The position numbers were made by a program, and so were the translations under genes. From Prevotella sp. CAG:1185 (GTDB taxonomy: Bacteria > Bacteroidota > Bacteroidia > Bacteroidales > Bacteroidaceae): 10,701 bases of DNA. The notes under the pieces are model-generated. The model was not told the DNA's origin. It saw nothing but the letters and a program-made list of their open reading frames with translations, and made no database searches. The stretch is from NCBI GenBank assembly GCA_000436695.1, contig HF992655.1:35604-46304 (forward strand), in the 5' to 3' direction. Within the stretch, counting starts at the first letter, position 1; every line of letters starts with the position of its first letter. Of the stretch, positions 1 through 7,390 are shown one piece after another.

Positions 1-358
1 TCTGTCTGAACTCAAGGGGACGACCGTTGAAGTCGGGCACGTCGGCAACATACATCTCGCCTTCCTTGTGCCAGTTGGTTATCTTCACGCCTCCGCTTAT
101 TGTAACCTTGCCGTCGGCAACAATGCGTGTGCCGTTGTCTTCAGGCCTTACCACTATAGGCTGGTAAAGGTTGTAGGTGCCTTCGCCAAGGTGAATAGTT
201 ATGTCCTTGGCATTGTTCAGCCGTCTTTCTTCCCGTACCTGTTGCAGGGCTTTCTCAATAGCGTATGCGCCCGGCTTGACAAGCAAGTCGGTCGCATAGA
301 GATTTATTCCGGCATAAGCCGTTGTTATGAGTGCGATTAATATTCTGCGGGTATCCAT
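1..358 (-). CDS. Exported right-handed beta-helix enzyme, N-terminal part (GH141-like; 3' end outside window)
   Basis: I read this partial gene directly from the sequence; it starts at the ATG at 358 and stays open to the left edge, giving about 119 residues. It begins MDTRRILIALITTAYAG and has a hydrophobic export signal, probably cleaved near residue 22 (LYA/TD). After it comes a stretch typical of the first turns of a right-handed parallel beta-helix: an IHLGEGTY motif, an RPEDNGTRI segment, then an SGGVKITNW strand and a VADVPDFNGRP segment ending in EFRQ. This pattern resembles, from memory, the N-terminus of GH141 proteins (which include alpha-L-fucosidase and xylanase activities) and related beta-helix proteins labelled pectate-lyase-like. 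The start lies inside the preceding gene (22-bp overlap, different frame), so translation is probably coupled. The catalytic region is outside the window, so the activity cannot be assigned. Beta-helix family is fairly sure; GH141 is tentative. Confidence 0.75.
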   Translation of the reverse strand, partial: MDTRRILIALITTAYAGINLYATDLLVKPGAYAIEKALQQVREERRLNNAKDITIHLGEGTYNLYQPIVVRPEDNGTRIVADGKVTISGGVKITNWHKEGEMYVADVPDFNGRPLEFRQ

Positions 359-2418
359 ACTGTCATTTCGCTCTTGCCTCTGTTGCCCCATGCGTAATAG
401 GGTATTAGGCGTATTTTCACTTTATTCTTGTCTTTGCTCACTTCTCTGTAGAGAGTGTTGCTCCATGATTTTTCACTGCGGTTTACGGCTTCTGTCTCAA
501 GCGCCATTATACGGCTGCCGTCGATGTTCATTTCCACCGGTTCAAACTTTGCGTCAACAGGTATTGCCACGTTGTCGATGTCAACCCCATTCAGGTCATT
601 GCTCTCAAGGCAGTATATAATAGGTCCGCGCTGTATAGCCACCTGTCCGCGGCATTCCTCAACCAGTGGGTTAGCCTCGATGAGTTTTGTTTCCATCGGC
701 ATTTCGAGTGTTACCATGTCGCCCTTTTTCCATGTGCGGGTTATCGAGGCATAAGTTTCACTCTTCACGTCAGCGTTAACAGCTTCTCCGTTAACCATTA
801 TCTTTGCGCCGTTGCACCATGACGGTATTCTCAGCTTCAGCGTAAAGTTCTTTTTGCCTTTCAGTTTCTTAACGTTTATGGCAATGTTGCCGTTCCACGG
901 ATAGTCGGTTTCCTGTGCAAGAGTTATCTCACCAATGCCGTCGAGCTTTGTAGTGAGAGTATTGTCGCCATAGAGATTGACATAAATCTCGTTTTTGCCT
1001 ACGCTGTAAGCATAGTCCTGTGCTTCGCAGAGTGTGCGAAGCGTGTTCGGCGGACAGCAGAAACAGCTGATATATTCTTTTCGCTCTTTAGGCCAGCGCA
1101 GCGTGTATGGCAGTTCGTCCGACATTCTTAACGGATTGGTGTAGAAATATTTCTTTCCGTCAAGACTTATGCCGCACAATATGCTGTTATACAGGCAGTT
1201 TTCCACCAAGTCGGTGTATTTGGCGTCAGCCGTAGTCTGGAACAGTCGCCAGTTGAGCATCATGTTTCCTATGTTGGCGCACGTTTCGTTGTGAGCCGTA
1301 GAGTGGGGCAGCTGATAAGGGCGACCATAGCTCTGATGCACCTTCTGTATAAGGTCAGGCTTATATACAGTTCCGTCAGGCGAGGTTCCGTCATACAGGG
1401 CGCCGCAGGCTCCGTTGATATACATCTTGCGGTAAACTATGTCGTTCCAAATCGAGTCGAGATTCTTCTTCAGCTGAGCCTCGCCGTCCTCAGTGTAGAG
1501 GTCGGCAACGCCGGCATAAAGATAGTTGGCTCTTACCGAGTGGCCCATAGCCTTGTATTGCTGTCTGAATGGTATGCGGTCCTGATTGTCGTCGGTGCCG
1601 TTCTTTACGCTGTCGCGTATGTTTATCAGCTGTTTCGACAGTTCGAGATATTTCGGGTTGCCTGTCTCGCGGTAAATCTCTGTTATAGCCATATAGTGTG
1701 AAGGACATATCACGCCCTTGTGCAGCGCGTCGGCCGACGGATTCATGTAGAAGTCATACAGACAGTCGGCTGCCTTTATTGCGCAGTTGAGCAGAGTTGT
1801 CTTGCCCGTAGCGCGGTGATGAATTATTCCTGCCGTTATGAGATGTCCCATGTTGTAGGCTTCAAAGTTAAGCGGATTGCCGAAACGGCCGTCCTTGCTC
1901 GTGCCCACCTTTGTTCCTATGGTCTCGTTCTCTTTCTCTTCGTCCTGCAGCGCTTTTTTGTTCATTTCGGCTATCACCACGGGGGTGTGCAGATAGCCGT
2001 CAGGACGCTGGGCCTTGGCAATCAAGTCGATTACGCGGTCCATTATCTTTTCCAGTTCCGGGTCTTTGTTCACTGCATATACGGCAGCCACGGCCTCAAG
2101 CCATTTATACATGTCGCCGTCGTGGAAAGGAGGTCCGTGTCGTTTGCCTTTCTTTTCGCCGGCAGCAATCATAAAGTTGTTATAGCTGTTGCCTTTGTCC
2201 GACTTCCATGTCTCCCACATGCTCTGCAGTGAAGTGCCGCTGAACACGCCGAAACGTTCGCCCCAGAAACCGCCGGTCCATCTAACAGCGTTAATCGGCG
2301 TAGAGTTGACAACGGCATATTTGCTGTTGCGCGTGTCGGTTATTCCTCCATGCTGTGCCATCACGGGCGTTGTGGCTGCGGCAGATATAAGGATATTTAT
2401 CAGAATAGATTTTTTCAT
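337..2418 (-). CDS. Exported DUF1680 / GH127-family glycoside hydrolase (putative beta-L-arabinofuranosidase type)
   Basis: A 693-residue protein with a type I signal peptide (MKKSILINILISAAATTPVMA, cleavage near 21/22), so probably periplasmic. It has the DUF1680 layout: an (alpha/alpha)6 barrel over roughly residues 40-460, then beta-sandwich domains to the C-terminus. Family landmarks are RWTGGFWGERF (46-56), FHDGDMYKWLEA (98-109), HNETCANIG (376-384) and SCFCCPPNTLR (451-461). By comparison with the characterised enzyme HypBA1, E378, C380, C454 and C455 would be the Zn ligands, with C454 the cysteine nucleophile. The HypBA1 acid/base Glu lies 16 residues before its Zn-ligand Glu; here that position is Q362, in HQSYGRPYQLP. 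The protein may therefore belong to a subgroup with a different mechanism or substrate. GH127 members include beta-L-arabinofuranosidases and an aceric-acid hydrolase; GH146 is a close relative. The gene follows DUF3826 by 44 bp and overlaps the beta-helix gene. Confidence 0.9.
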   Translation of the reverse strand: MKKSILINILISAAATTPVMAQHGGITDTRNSKYAVVNSTPINAVRWTGGFWGERFGVFSGTSLQSMWETWKSDKGNSYNNFMIAAGEKKGKRHGPPFHDGDMYKWLEAVAAVYAVNKDPELEKIMDRVIDLIAKAQRPDGYLHTPVVIAEMNKKALQDEEKENETIGTKVGTSKDGRFGNPLNFEAYNMGHLITAGIIHHRATGKTTLLNCAIKAADCLYDFYMNPSADALHKGVICPSHYMAITEIYRETGNPKYLELSKQLINIRDSVKNGTDDNQDRIPFRQQYKAMGHSVRANYLYAGVADLYTEDGEAQLKKNLDSIWNDIVYRKMYINGACGALYDGTSPDGTVYKPDLIQKVHQSYGRPYQLPHSTAHNETCANIGNMMLNWRLFQTTADAKYTDLVENCLYNSILCGISLDGKKYFYTNPLRMSDELPYTLRWPKERKEYISCFCCPPNTLRTLCEAQDYAYSVGKNEIYVNLYGDNTLTTKLDGIGEITLAQETDYPWNGNIAINVKKLKGKKNFTLKLRIPSWCNGAKIMVNGEAVNADVKSETYASITRTWKKGDMVTLEMPMETKLIEANPLVEECRGQVAIQRGPIIYCLESNDLNGVDIDNVAIPVDAKFEPVEMNIDGSRIMALETEAVNRSEKSWSNTLYREVSKDKNKVKIRLIPYYAWGNRGKSEMTVWIPAEY

Positions 2419-2462
2419 CGTATAAATTTGTAATGGGTAAATCTTATTTTAGTCAACACATC

Positions 2463-3128
2463 TTAAAGTGTGCCTCCGCGTGCTTTCACGCGCTTTGCCC
2501 ATTCCTCGCGTTCCTTCTGCAGGTTGTATCCGCGCTTGCTGAGGTAGTTGTTTATTCTTCCTTTGTATTTTCCGAAAACCTCATGCTTTTTCTTAGAGCT
2601 TTCAGCGTCGATGGCATATTCGCGTGCCTCTTTCAGCCATGCAAGAATTTGTGCCTTCTCTTCCTCTTTAAGTGTAGGAATCATGTCGCACTGTGCATCG
2701 TAGGTAACTTTCACCACGTTATATGTCATTACGTCTTTTACGGTTTCAATCTGATTATCGTCAAGAAACAGAGACAGGTCGGCAATGAAACCTGCGTGCG
2801 AGCGATAAAGTTGCTGGTCTTTCTGGCTCTCTGCAAATTCCTGTGTGAGCTTTTTCTCGTTTCCTGTAAGGGTTGAGGCTGATTTCTTTATGCTGTCTCT
2901 TTCAGCGTAAATATCGTTGAGGGTGAAATATCTGTTTGCAACAATGTTTCTTACCTGTTCGCCCTTATCCGTACCTGTTATGTTCAGCGCATCAGTTACC
3001 TTTTTGGCTCTGCCTAAAATGCTGTTTACATAGTTTTGGTCGCGTCCTTCCGACTTTAACTGGAATGTCTGGGCGTAAGTTGTTCCAAATGTTATAAGCG
3101 TTACAAAAATAGCTAAAATCTTTTTCAT
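2463..3128 (-). CDS. Exported DUF3826 family protein, function unknown
   Basis: A 221-residue protein beginning MKKILAIFVTLITFGTTYAQ, a clear type I signal peptide with cleavage near 19/20, so probably periplasmic. The mature part is charged and looks mostly helical. It shows segments I associate with DUF3826: MTYNVVKVTYD, then MIPTLKEEEKAQILAWLKEAREYA, then KYKGRINNYLSKRGY close to the C-terminus. It has a single cysteine after the signal peptide and no recognisable catalytic motif. Its start overlaps the stop of the upstream TIM-barrel gene by the four bases ATGA, which implies translational coupling and roughly matched expression. DUF3826 genes occur in Bacteroidetes PULs beside hydrolases of pectic or arabinan-type glycans, but no reaction is established to my knowledge. 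It could be a partner subunit or chaperone for the upstream protein, a binding protein, or an enzyme of unknown type. Confidence 0.85.
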   Translation of the reverse strand: MKKILAIFVTLITFGTTYAQTFQLKSEGRDQNYVNSILGRAKKVTDALNITGTDKGEQVRNIVANRYFTLNDIYAERDSIKKSASTLTGNEKKLTQEFAESQKDQQLYRSHAGFIADLSLFLDDNQIETVKDVMTYNVVKVTYDAQCDMIPTLKEEEKAQILAWLKEAREYAIDAESSKKKHEVFGKYKGRINNYLSKRGYNLQKEREEWAKRVKARGGTL

Positions 3129-3991
3129 TGCATTATCTCTTTTAAGTATTTAACATTCTCACCATAGTTCTTCTTAACGTTGCGCACCTGATTTACATTG
3201 CGGCTGCGCTCAACAAAGAGCCATCCCGACCATCCTGCTTTATCAAGAACCTTTTTTATCTTTTTCATTTTTACGGCCTTGTCGTTTCTTAGCCACACGC
3301 CGTCGGTGTTGCTGGCGTGAATGGCGCATATACGGTCTTTGCCCAATGTCTTTATTTCTTTGGCTATGTCGCGCTTGTTTTCTATTGCCGTCTGGAATTT
3401 ATAGAAAATCTTTATGCCGTCTGAATTTATCTCGTCAAGCAGTTTGATGTTGCCTTCGGCATCGAGCGGTGTGTCTATGCCTATCACCATGCCGCGTGCC
3501 TTAGCCATTTCGCCTATTTCGTGCAGTCGCCATACAATCTGCCGGCGCAGTTGCAATGAGTCGGTCCAGTTGTTGCCGCATCCGCCCAAAGGCAGAAAAG
3601 CCACTTTGGCTCCCATGGCGTCCATAGTGTTAAGGCAGTCTTGTATCAGCCATCTCCAGCTTTCTTTCTTAGCAAAGCTCTGTCCGTAGAATCCAGACAT
3701 TGCCACAGCTCCGACCTTTATTCCGAAACTGTCGGCAGTATGTTTAAACAGCCTGACCATCTTGGGGTCGCGCATCTTGTTGTCAAATGAGTTGCGTTTG
3801 CCCAGTCCGCCCATGTCCATCTCTATGCCGTCGCATCCAAGTTCCTTGGCGAGTTTGAACTCACCTAACTTTTGACGTTTCAGTACCATCCAGTCGCACA
3901 CACCAATCTGGTAGCGCTGTTGTGCCAATACCGACTCGGGCACTATAATCCCGGCCGCTAATATTAATAAGGTAAAAAATAAACGTTTCAT
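3125..3991 (-). CDS. Exported xylose-isomerase-like TIM-barrel protein (sugar isomerase/epimerase/lyase family)
   Basis: A 288-residue protein with a signal peptide (MKRLFFTLLILAAG onward, cleavage near VLA/QQ, 23/24) followed by a single AP-endonuclease-2/xylose-isomerase-like TIM barrel (PF01261 type). Motifs in order: YQIGVCDWM (27-35), GCDGIEMDMGG (52-62, with E57), VGAVAMSGFYG (93-103), FLPLGGCG (132-139), VIGIDTPLD (169-177), ICAIHASNTDGVWL (221-234, with H225) and GWLFVERSR (256-264, with E261). E57, D173, H225 and E261 fall where this fold usually binds a divalent metal. Many members have Glu where this protein has D173. Because it is exported it should not act on sugar phosphates; isomerisation, epimerisation or elimination on a free or oxidised sugar is more plausible. 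It is the first gene after the 369-bp gap and overlaps the DUF3826 start. The fold is sure, the reaction unknown. Confidence 0.85.
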   Translation of the reverse strand: MKRLFFTLLILAAGIIVPESVLAQQRYQIGVCDWMVLKRQKLGEFKLAKELGCDGIEMDMGGLGKRNSFDNKMRDPKMVRLFKHTADSFGIKVGAVAMSGFYGQSFAKKESWRWLIQDCLNTMDAMGAKVAFLPLGGCGNNWTDSLQLRRQIVWRLHEIGEMAKARGMVIGIDTPLDAEGNIKLLDEINSDGIKIFYKFQTAIENKRDIAKEIKTLGKDRICAIHASNTDGVWLRNDKAVKMKKIKKVLDKAGWSGWLFVERSRNVNQVRNVKKNYGENVKYLKEIMQ

Positions 3992-4360
3992 AATTATGTA
4001 AATGACGCAATTTAATCTGTTTTGTACTATTTGACAGCCTATAATTTGCCTTTTTATACGGTTGTCTGCTTTTGTGACGGATAAATGCTTGCGCTGTTAC
4101 CTTTAAATGAACGCTTGTCAACTCTGATTTATGATAAAATGAGTGTTAAAATTAATATTTGTCCTTTATTCTGTCTTACAGAGTATTTTGTGTCTTTCGT
4201 CAGTTAGCGGAAACTATTTTATTTGTGTAAAAAATGGCCTAAAATAATAAGCCCGGAAAGTTTGTGCTTTCCGAGCTTTTGAATATGTATGGCAGATGTT
4301 CGGCAAGTAGAAAACTATGAACCGGACTTCTGTCGGTAAATTAATAATCTGTGGCTGGTT
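3992..4360. other. 369-bp gene-free stretch between GH115 and the downstream four-gene unit
   Basis: This A/T-rich gap holds the GH115 terminator-like hairpin (4241-4276) and must supply the start of the downstream transcript if the terminator works. I searched the minus strand for the Bacteroides promoter pattern (TTTG near -33, TAnnTTTG near -7). No convincing pair appears; the closest -7-like string is TAATTTTA around 4147-4154, one base off and without a -33 partner. Small dyads occur (a 5-bp stem at 4170-4182; ACTCTG at 4121-4126 with CAGAGT at 4179-4184) but are too weak to call. The only sizeable minus-strand reading frame here (4121 to 3861) runs out of frame into the isomerase-like gene and resembles nothing, so it is not counted. 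Confidence 0.6.
4241..4276 (-). terminator. Rho-independent terminator downstream of GH115
   Basis: On the minus strand a 10-bp stem (GCTCGGAAAG with CTTTCCGGGC, one G-U pair, plus coordinates 4276-4267 and 4260-4251) closes a 6-nt loop, CACAAA. It is followed by a T-rich tail, TTATTATTTTA, down to about 4240. The hairpin lies about 85 bp after the GH115 stop codon, which fits termination of the upstream transcript. In the plus direction there is a shorter TTTT run and a C-A mismatch in the stem, so the minus direction is favoured. Confidence 0.8.
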
Positions 4361-7339
4361 TTATTGTAGTGCCATCTTATTTTCTGGCGCTCCGAAATAG
4401 CTCGGATGACTGTTGTCGGGATTTACTACGATGCGTTCGAGGACTATTTCCGGGTCAACCATATAAATCTTCAACTTATGCAGTCCGCCTTTGTTTATGT
4501 GTAGGCGGGTTGTCAGCCAACGTATATTGTCGAAAACTTCGTTGCGCATAAATTCGCCGTATCCTGTAAGTTTTATATCTGTTGCCGGTTTGGGCAGCGG
4601 TTTCAGATTTTTAGACATGGCAAGATTCTGCGGAGTGTATTCGTCAAATGTGTCAACGAAGCCTTGGCGGGCGTCGATTGTTATAGGGCTGTTGTTGTTG
4701 ATTCCTATTGCCAGTCGTAGTCCGCGCTCTGGGTTAATGTCCTGAGTTGGCAGGATGCCTATGCAGACGGTTACGCTGTCAGTGTCAGGCAGCAGTACAT
4801 TGTATTCAAGTTGTGCCGCTTTGTCTGTTTCAGATATTTTTGCCGTTACGTCGTCAGCACCCATACATCCTTCGCTTCTGCCTAAGTCGGGCAACATTGT
4901 CCATGATACTTTTGTCCCTTTTACATTGTTAGAGTAACCATATGCCGGAACGGAAAACTCGTTGCCTGCAAAGTTGCCGTAGAAAGGTTCTGTGGTTTCG
5001 GGCCTTTCTGCCTTTACTGCGTTTACGGTTATCTGTGACGACGATTTTCCGTCGCTTATGGTTATCGTTGCCGAATGTCTGCCGTTGTCGAGTTTAGTCC
5101 AGTCAACGCTTGCCATTATGCGCTCTTCAGTAGTTACGTTACCGCTGCTTTTGCTCAGTTTAACCCACGGCTTGTCGGCTTTGGCTGTAAACTTGAAACT
5201 GCTGTTGCCGCGGTTGAATACGTCGATGTAATACTCTTGGTCGAGCAACACGTCGAATGTTGGCAGCGTGTCCTTGGTTTCAGCCTTGATGCTGCCTTCA
5301 ATGTTTACACCCATGCACGGTTTGTCAAGCGGCATTATGGTGAGCAACTGTGGCAGCGAGTCGCGCTCGGGCATATACCAGTGGGTGTAGCCTATGTGCT
5401 TGTCCGACATCATGTTCTTCCATTTGCCGTTGGCAAGTGTGTCGTTGTAATAGCGCGTCAGGCAACTGTCTTCTTCAAACAGTTTTCTTGCCGTTTCGGC
5501 ACAGCTGTTAGCCAGAGGGCGCTGTTGTGCCGCATAGACATTGTTTCGTGTGGCGGCCGTGAACATCTGCGCCACTCCTGCCGAGGCAACGGCAGGGTAG
5601 TAGACAAGCTGAAAGAAGGCATCGTCATATTCTTTGGGTATCTGCCTGCGCAGGGCAATGGCCTTAGTCTTCAGCTCCTGCCACAGACTGTCCACTCTTT
5701 CAGTCTCGTGATAGTTGGCAACGCTGAATATTCCGGGACGTTGCACTTCTGCTTTTCTCCACAAGTTGTATTTCGGATAACGGCTTACGATGTAGGCAAT
5801 ATCAGATGCAAATGAGTCACCGAAGTTTTGTGCCGCCCATGCCGTGGTGTATTTATATGTGTCGTCGGCAGTAATGGCGTCAGGATTCCAGGCATAGCGC
5901 ATGATGAAGTCAATAGGAATTTCCTTGGGTTTCAGGTCGCCTACGTTGATCACCCATAAGTCGTCAATGCCGGTTTTGTATGCCAGTCCGAGCTGTTCGC
6001 GCATTTTAGGTACTGTGGTTGTGTTCACCCAGCGGTCGTTCCATGGTCCGCCGTTCATGTCTACGTGGTAATAAAGTCCCATTCCGCCTTTGCGGTTGCG
6101 TTCGCGTTCGGGTCCGGTGCGCCTGATGTATCCCCAGTTGTTGTCGCAGAACAGCAGCAGCACATCGTCGGGAACATTAAATCCTTTGTCATAATAGCGT
6201 TGCACTTCGGTGAATATGGCCCACAGCTGCGGAACGTCTTTAGCGTCTTTTCCGTAAACCTTGCTGATGATGTTGCGTTGACTTGCAATCACTTCCGACA
6301 GCGTTTTCATGTTGGCTTCGTCGTCGCCTTTGCCCATTGCCACATCGCCGTCGCCTCTCATGCCTATTGTTATCATGTTGTCGTAATTCTTGTTGCGCTC
6401 AATTCCATAACTGAAAAACTTGTCAAGGTTAGCCTTATTAACGTTATAGTCCCACGGGCCAATCTTTTCGCGTCGTCTTGTATATTCTTTGTGGGCACGC
6501 ATCATGGGTTCGTGGTGCGATGTGCCCATCACAATACCGTACATATCTGCCAGTTCGGGGCAACGCGGGTCGTCCTCGTTGAAAGCGCTGTCCCACATGG
6601 CCGGCCACAGAAAGTTTGCTTTTAGGCGCAGCAGCAGTTCAAACATGTGGACATACATGTCGGAGTTGATGCCTCCGAAACGTGCCTTTGCCCATCCTCC
6701 GAACGACGGCCATTCGTCGTTGATAAATATGCCGCGATATTTAACCTTTGGCGACGGCTGCACATATCTGCCTTGGCTTACATAGAGTCTGCTGCTCTTT
6801 CGTGCCGGTACATCAGCCCACCAGTACCATGGTGATACGCCAATCTTTTCTGATATGTCGTATATGCCGTATATTGTTCCACGTTTGTCGCTGCCCGCAA
6901 CAACGAGATTGTTGCCGATGGTCTGTATTACGAACGATTCCCATTTGCCTTCAATGCCTGTAACATCGAGCTTTTTGCTCTTTATCAGCTTGTCGATGAG
7001 TTTGCTTTTTCCTATGGTGCCAATTATTACAGCGCCTTTTGCAGCTTTGTCGGTTACAGTAACCTTGGCTGTTGTTCCTGTAACCTTGCGTATGTCGTCG
7101 CCGAGGTCGGCAGCAGCCCTTCTTACGCCTTCATAGTCGGATGACGAGACACAGATATTGGCAGTTATGCCGTTTTCTGCAATGCAAAAAGCTCCTTGAC
7201 ATTTTTCACAGCTTATGTATTGTGGCACATTGCTTAGATATTTAGTGCTTACAGGTGTAGTGTCAGTTGCATTTGTTATTGTAGATATTGCTAAAAACAA
7301 GGTTGCAAATAATGTTTCTAATGATTTCTTTCCAAGCAT
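4361..7339 (-). CDS. GH115 alpha-glucuronidase, exported
   Basis: A 992-residue enzyme with the full GH115 layout. GH115 enzymes remove (4-O-methyl-)D-glucuronic acid alpha-1,2-linked to xylan, including internal branches. Residues count from the ATG at 7339: signal peptide MLGKKSLETLFATLFLAIST (cleavage near NA/TD, about 25); N-terminal alpha/beta domain to about 195; TIM barrel about 200-500; helical domain to about 670; a beta-sandwich with BACON-like features about 670-775; and the GH115 C-terminal domain to the end. Diagnostic motifs are GIFINDEWPSFGGW (203-216), NFLWPAMWDSAF (242-253), MGTSHHEPM (271-279), MRGDGD (327-332), AIFTEVQ (374-380) and FCDNNWG (397-403). E378 and N401 keep the 23-residue spacing of the essential Glu and Asn in Bacteroides ovatus BoAgu115A. 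The frame also opens at 7411, but that start lies within the terminator hairpin and would bury the signal peptide, so 7339 is preferred. Confidence 0.95.
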   Translation of the reverse strand: MLGKKSLETLFATLFLAISTITNATDTTPVSTKYLSNVPQYISCEKCQGAFCIAENGITANICVSSSDYEGVRRAAADLGDDIRKVTGTTAKVTVTDKAAKGAVIIGTIGKSKLIDKLIKSKKLDVTGIEGKWESFVIQTIGNNLVVAGSDKRGTIYGIYDISEKIGVSPWYWWADVPARKSSRLYVSQGRYVQPSPKVKYRGIFINDEWPSFGGWAKARFGGINSDMYVHMFELLLRLKANFLWPAMWDSAFNEDDPRCPELADMYGIVMGTSHHEPMMRAHKEYTRRREKIGPWDYNVNKANLDKFFSYGIERNKNYDNMITIGMRGDGDVAMGKGDDEANMKTLSEVIASQRNIISKVYGKDAKDVPQLWAIFTEVQRYYDKGFNVPDDVLLLFCDNNWGYIRRTGPERERNRKGGMGLYYHVDMNGGPWNDRWVNTTTVPKMREQLGLAYKTGIDDLWVINVGDLKPKEIPIDFIMRYAWNPDAITADDTYKYTTAWAAQNFGDSFASDIAYIVSRYPKYNLWRKAEVQRPGIFSVANYHETERVDSLWQELKTKAIALRRQIPKEYDDAFFQLVYYPAVASAGVAQMFTAATRNNVYAAQQRPLANSCAETARKLFEEDSCLTRYYNDTLANGKWKNMMSDKHIGYTHWYMPERDSLPQLLTIMPLDKPCMGVNIEGSIKAETKDTLPTFDVLLDQEYYIDVFNRGNSSFKFTAKADKPWVKLSKSSGNVTTEERIMASVDWTKLDNGRHSATITISDGKSSSQITVNAVKAERPETTEPFYGNFAGNEFSVPAYGYSNNVKGTKVSWTMLPDLGRSEGCMGADDVTAKISETDKAAQLEYNVLLPDTDSVTVCIGILPTQDINPERGLRLAIGINNNSPITIDARQGFVDTFDEYTPQNLAMSKNLKPLPKPATDIKLTGYGEFMRNEVFDNIRWLTTRLHINKGGLHKLKIYMVDPEIVLERIVVNPDNSHPSYFGAPENKMALQ

Positions 7340-7390
7340 GTTTGTCGTATTTATTGTAATGATGAAATCGTGTTGAAGAAACAGGTGAAA

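Noticed and set aside
3125..3991. Cytoplasmic sugar-phosphate isomerase or AP endonuclease
   Set aside because: A clear cleavable signal peptide points to export, and the neighbours are all exported glycan-degrading proteins; only the fold is shared.
4031..4045. TTGACA followed by TATAAT on the plus strand, looking like a sigma-70 promoter
   Set aside because: The two elements are only 3 bp apart instead of about 17, there is no plus-strand gene nearby, and Bacteroidetes use a different promoter pattern.
3861..4121. 86-codon minus-strand frame in the gap before the isomerase-like gene
   Set aside because: It runs into the isomerase-like gene out of frame, has no recognisable motif or export signal, and is best explained as chance.
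4321..4337. Small hairpin (ACCG-g-AC with GTCGGT) between GH115 and its terminator
   Set aside because: The stem is short and bulged with no T-tract on the minus strand, so it is too weak to call.
5075..5815. 246-codon plus-strand reading frame opposite GH115
   Set aside because: It is fully antisense to a strongly supported gene, has low-complexity Val/Phe-rich composition and resembles no family; the same goes for 1720-2232, 6065-6625 and 7739-8194.
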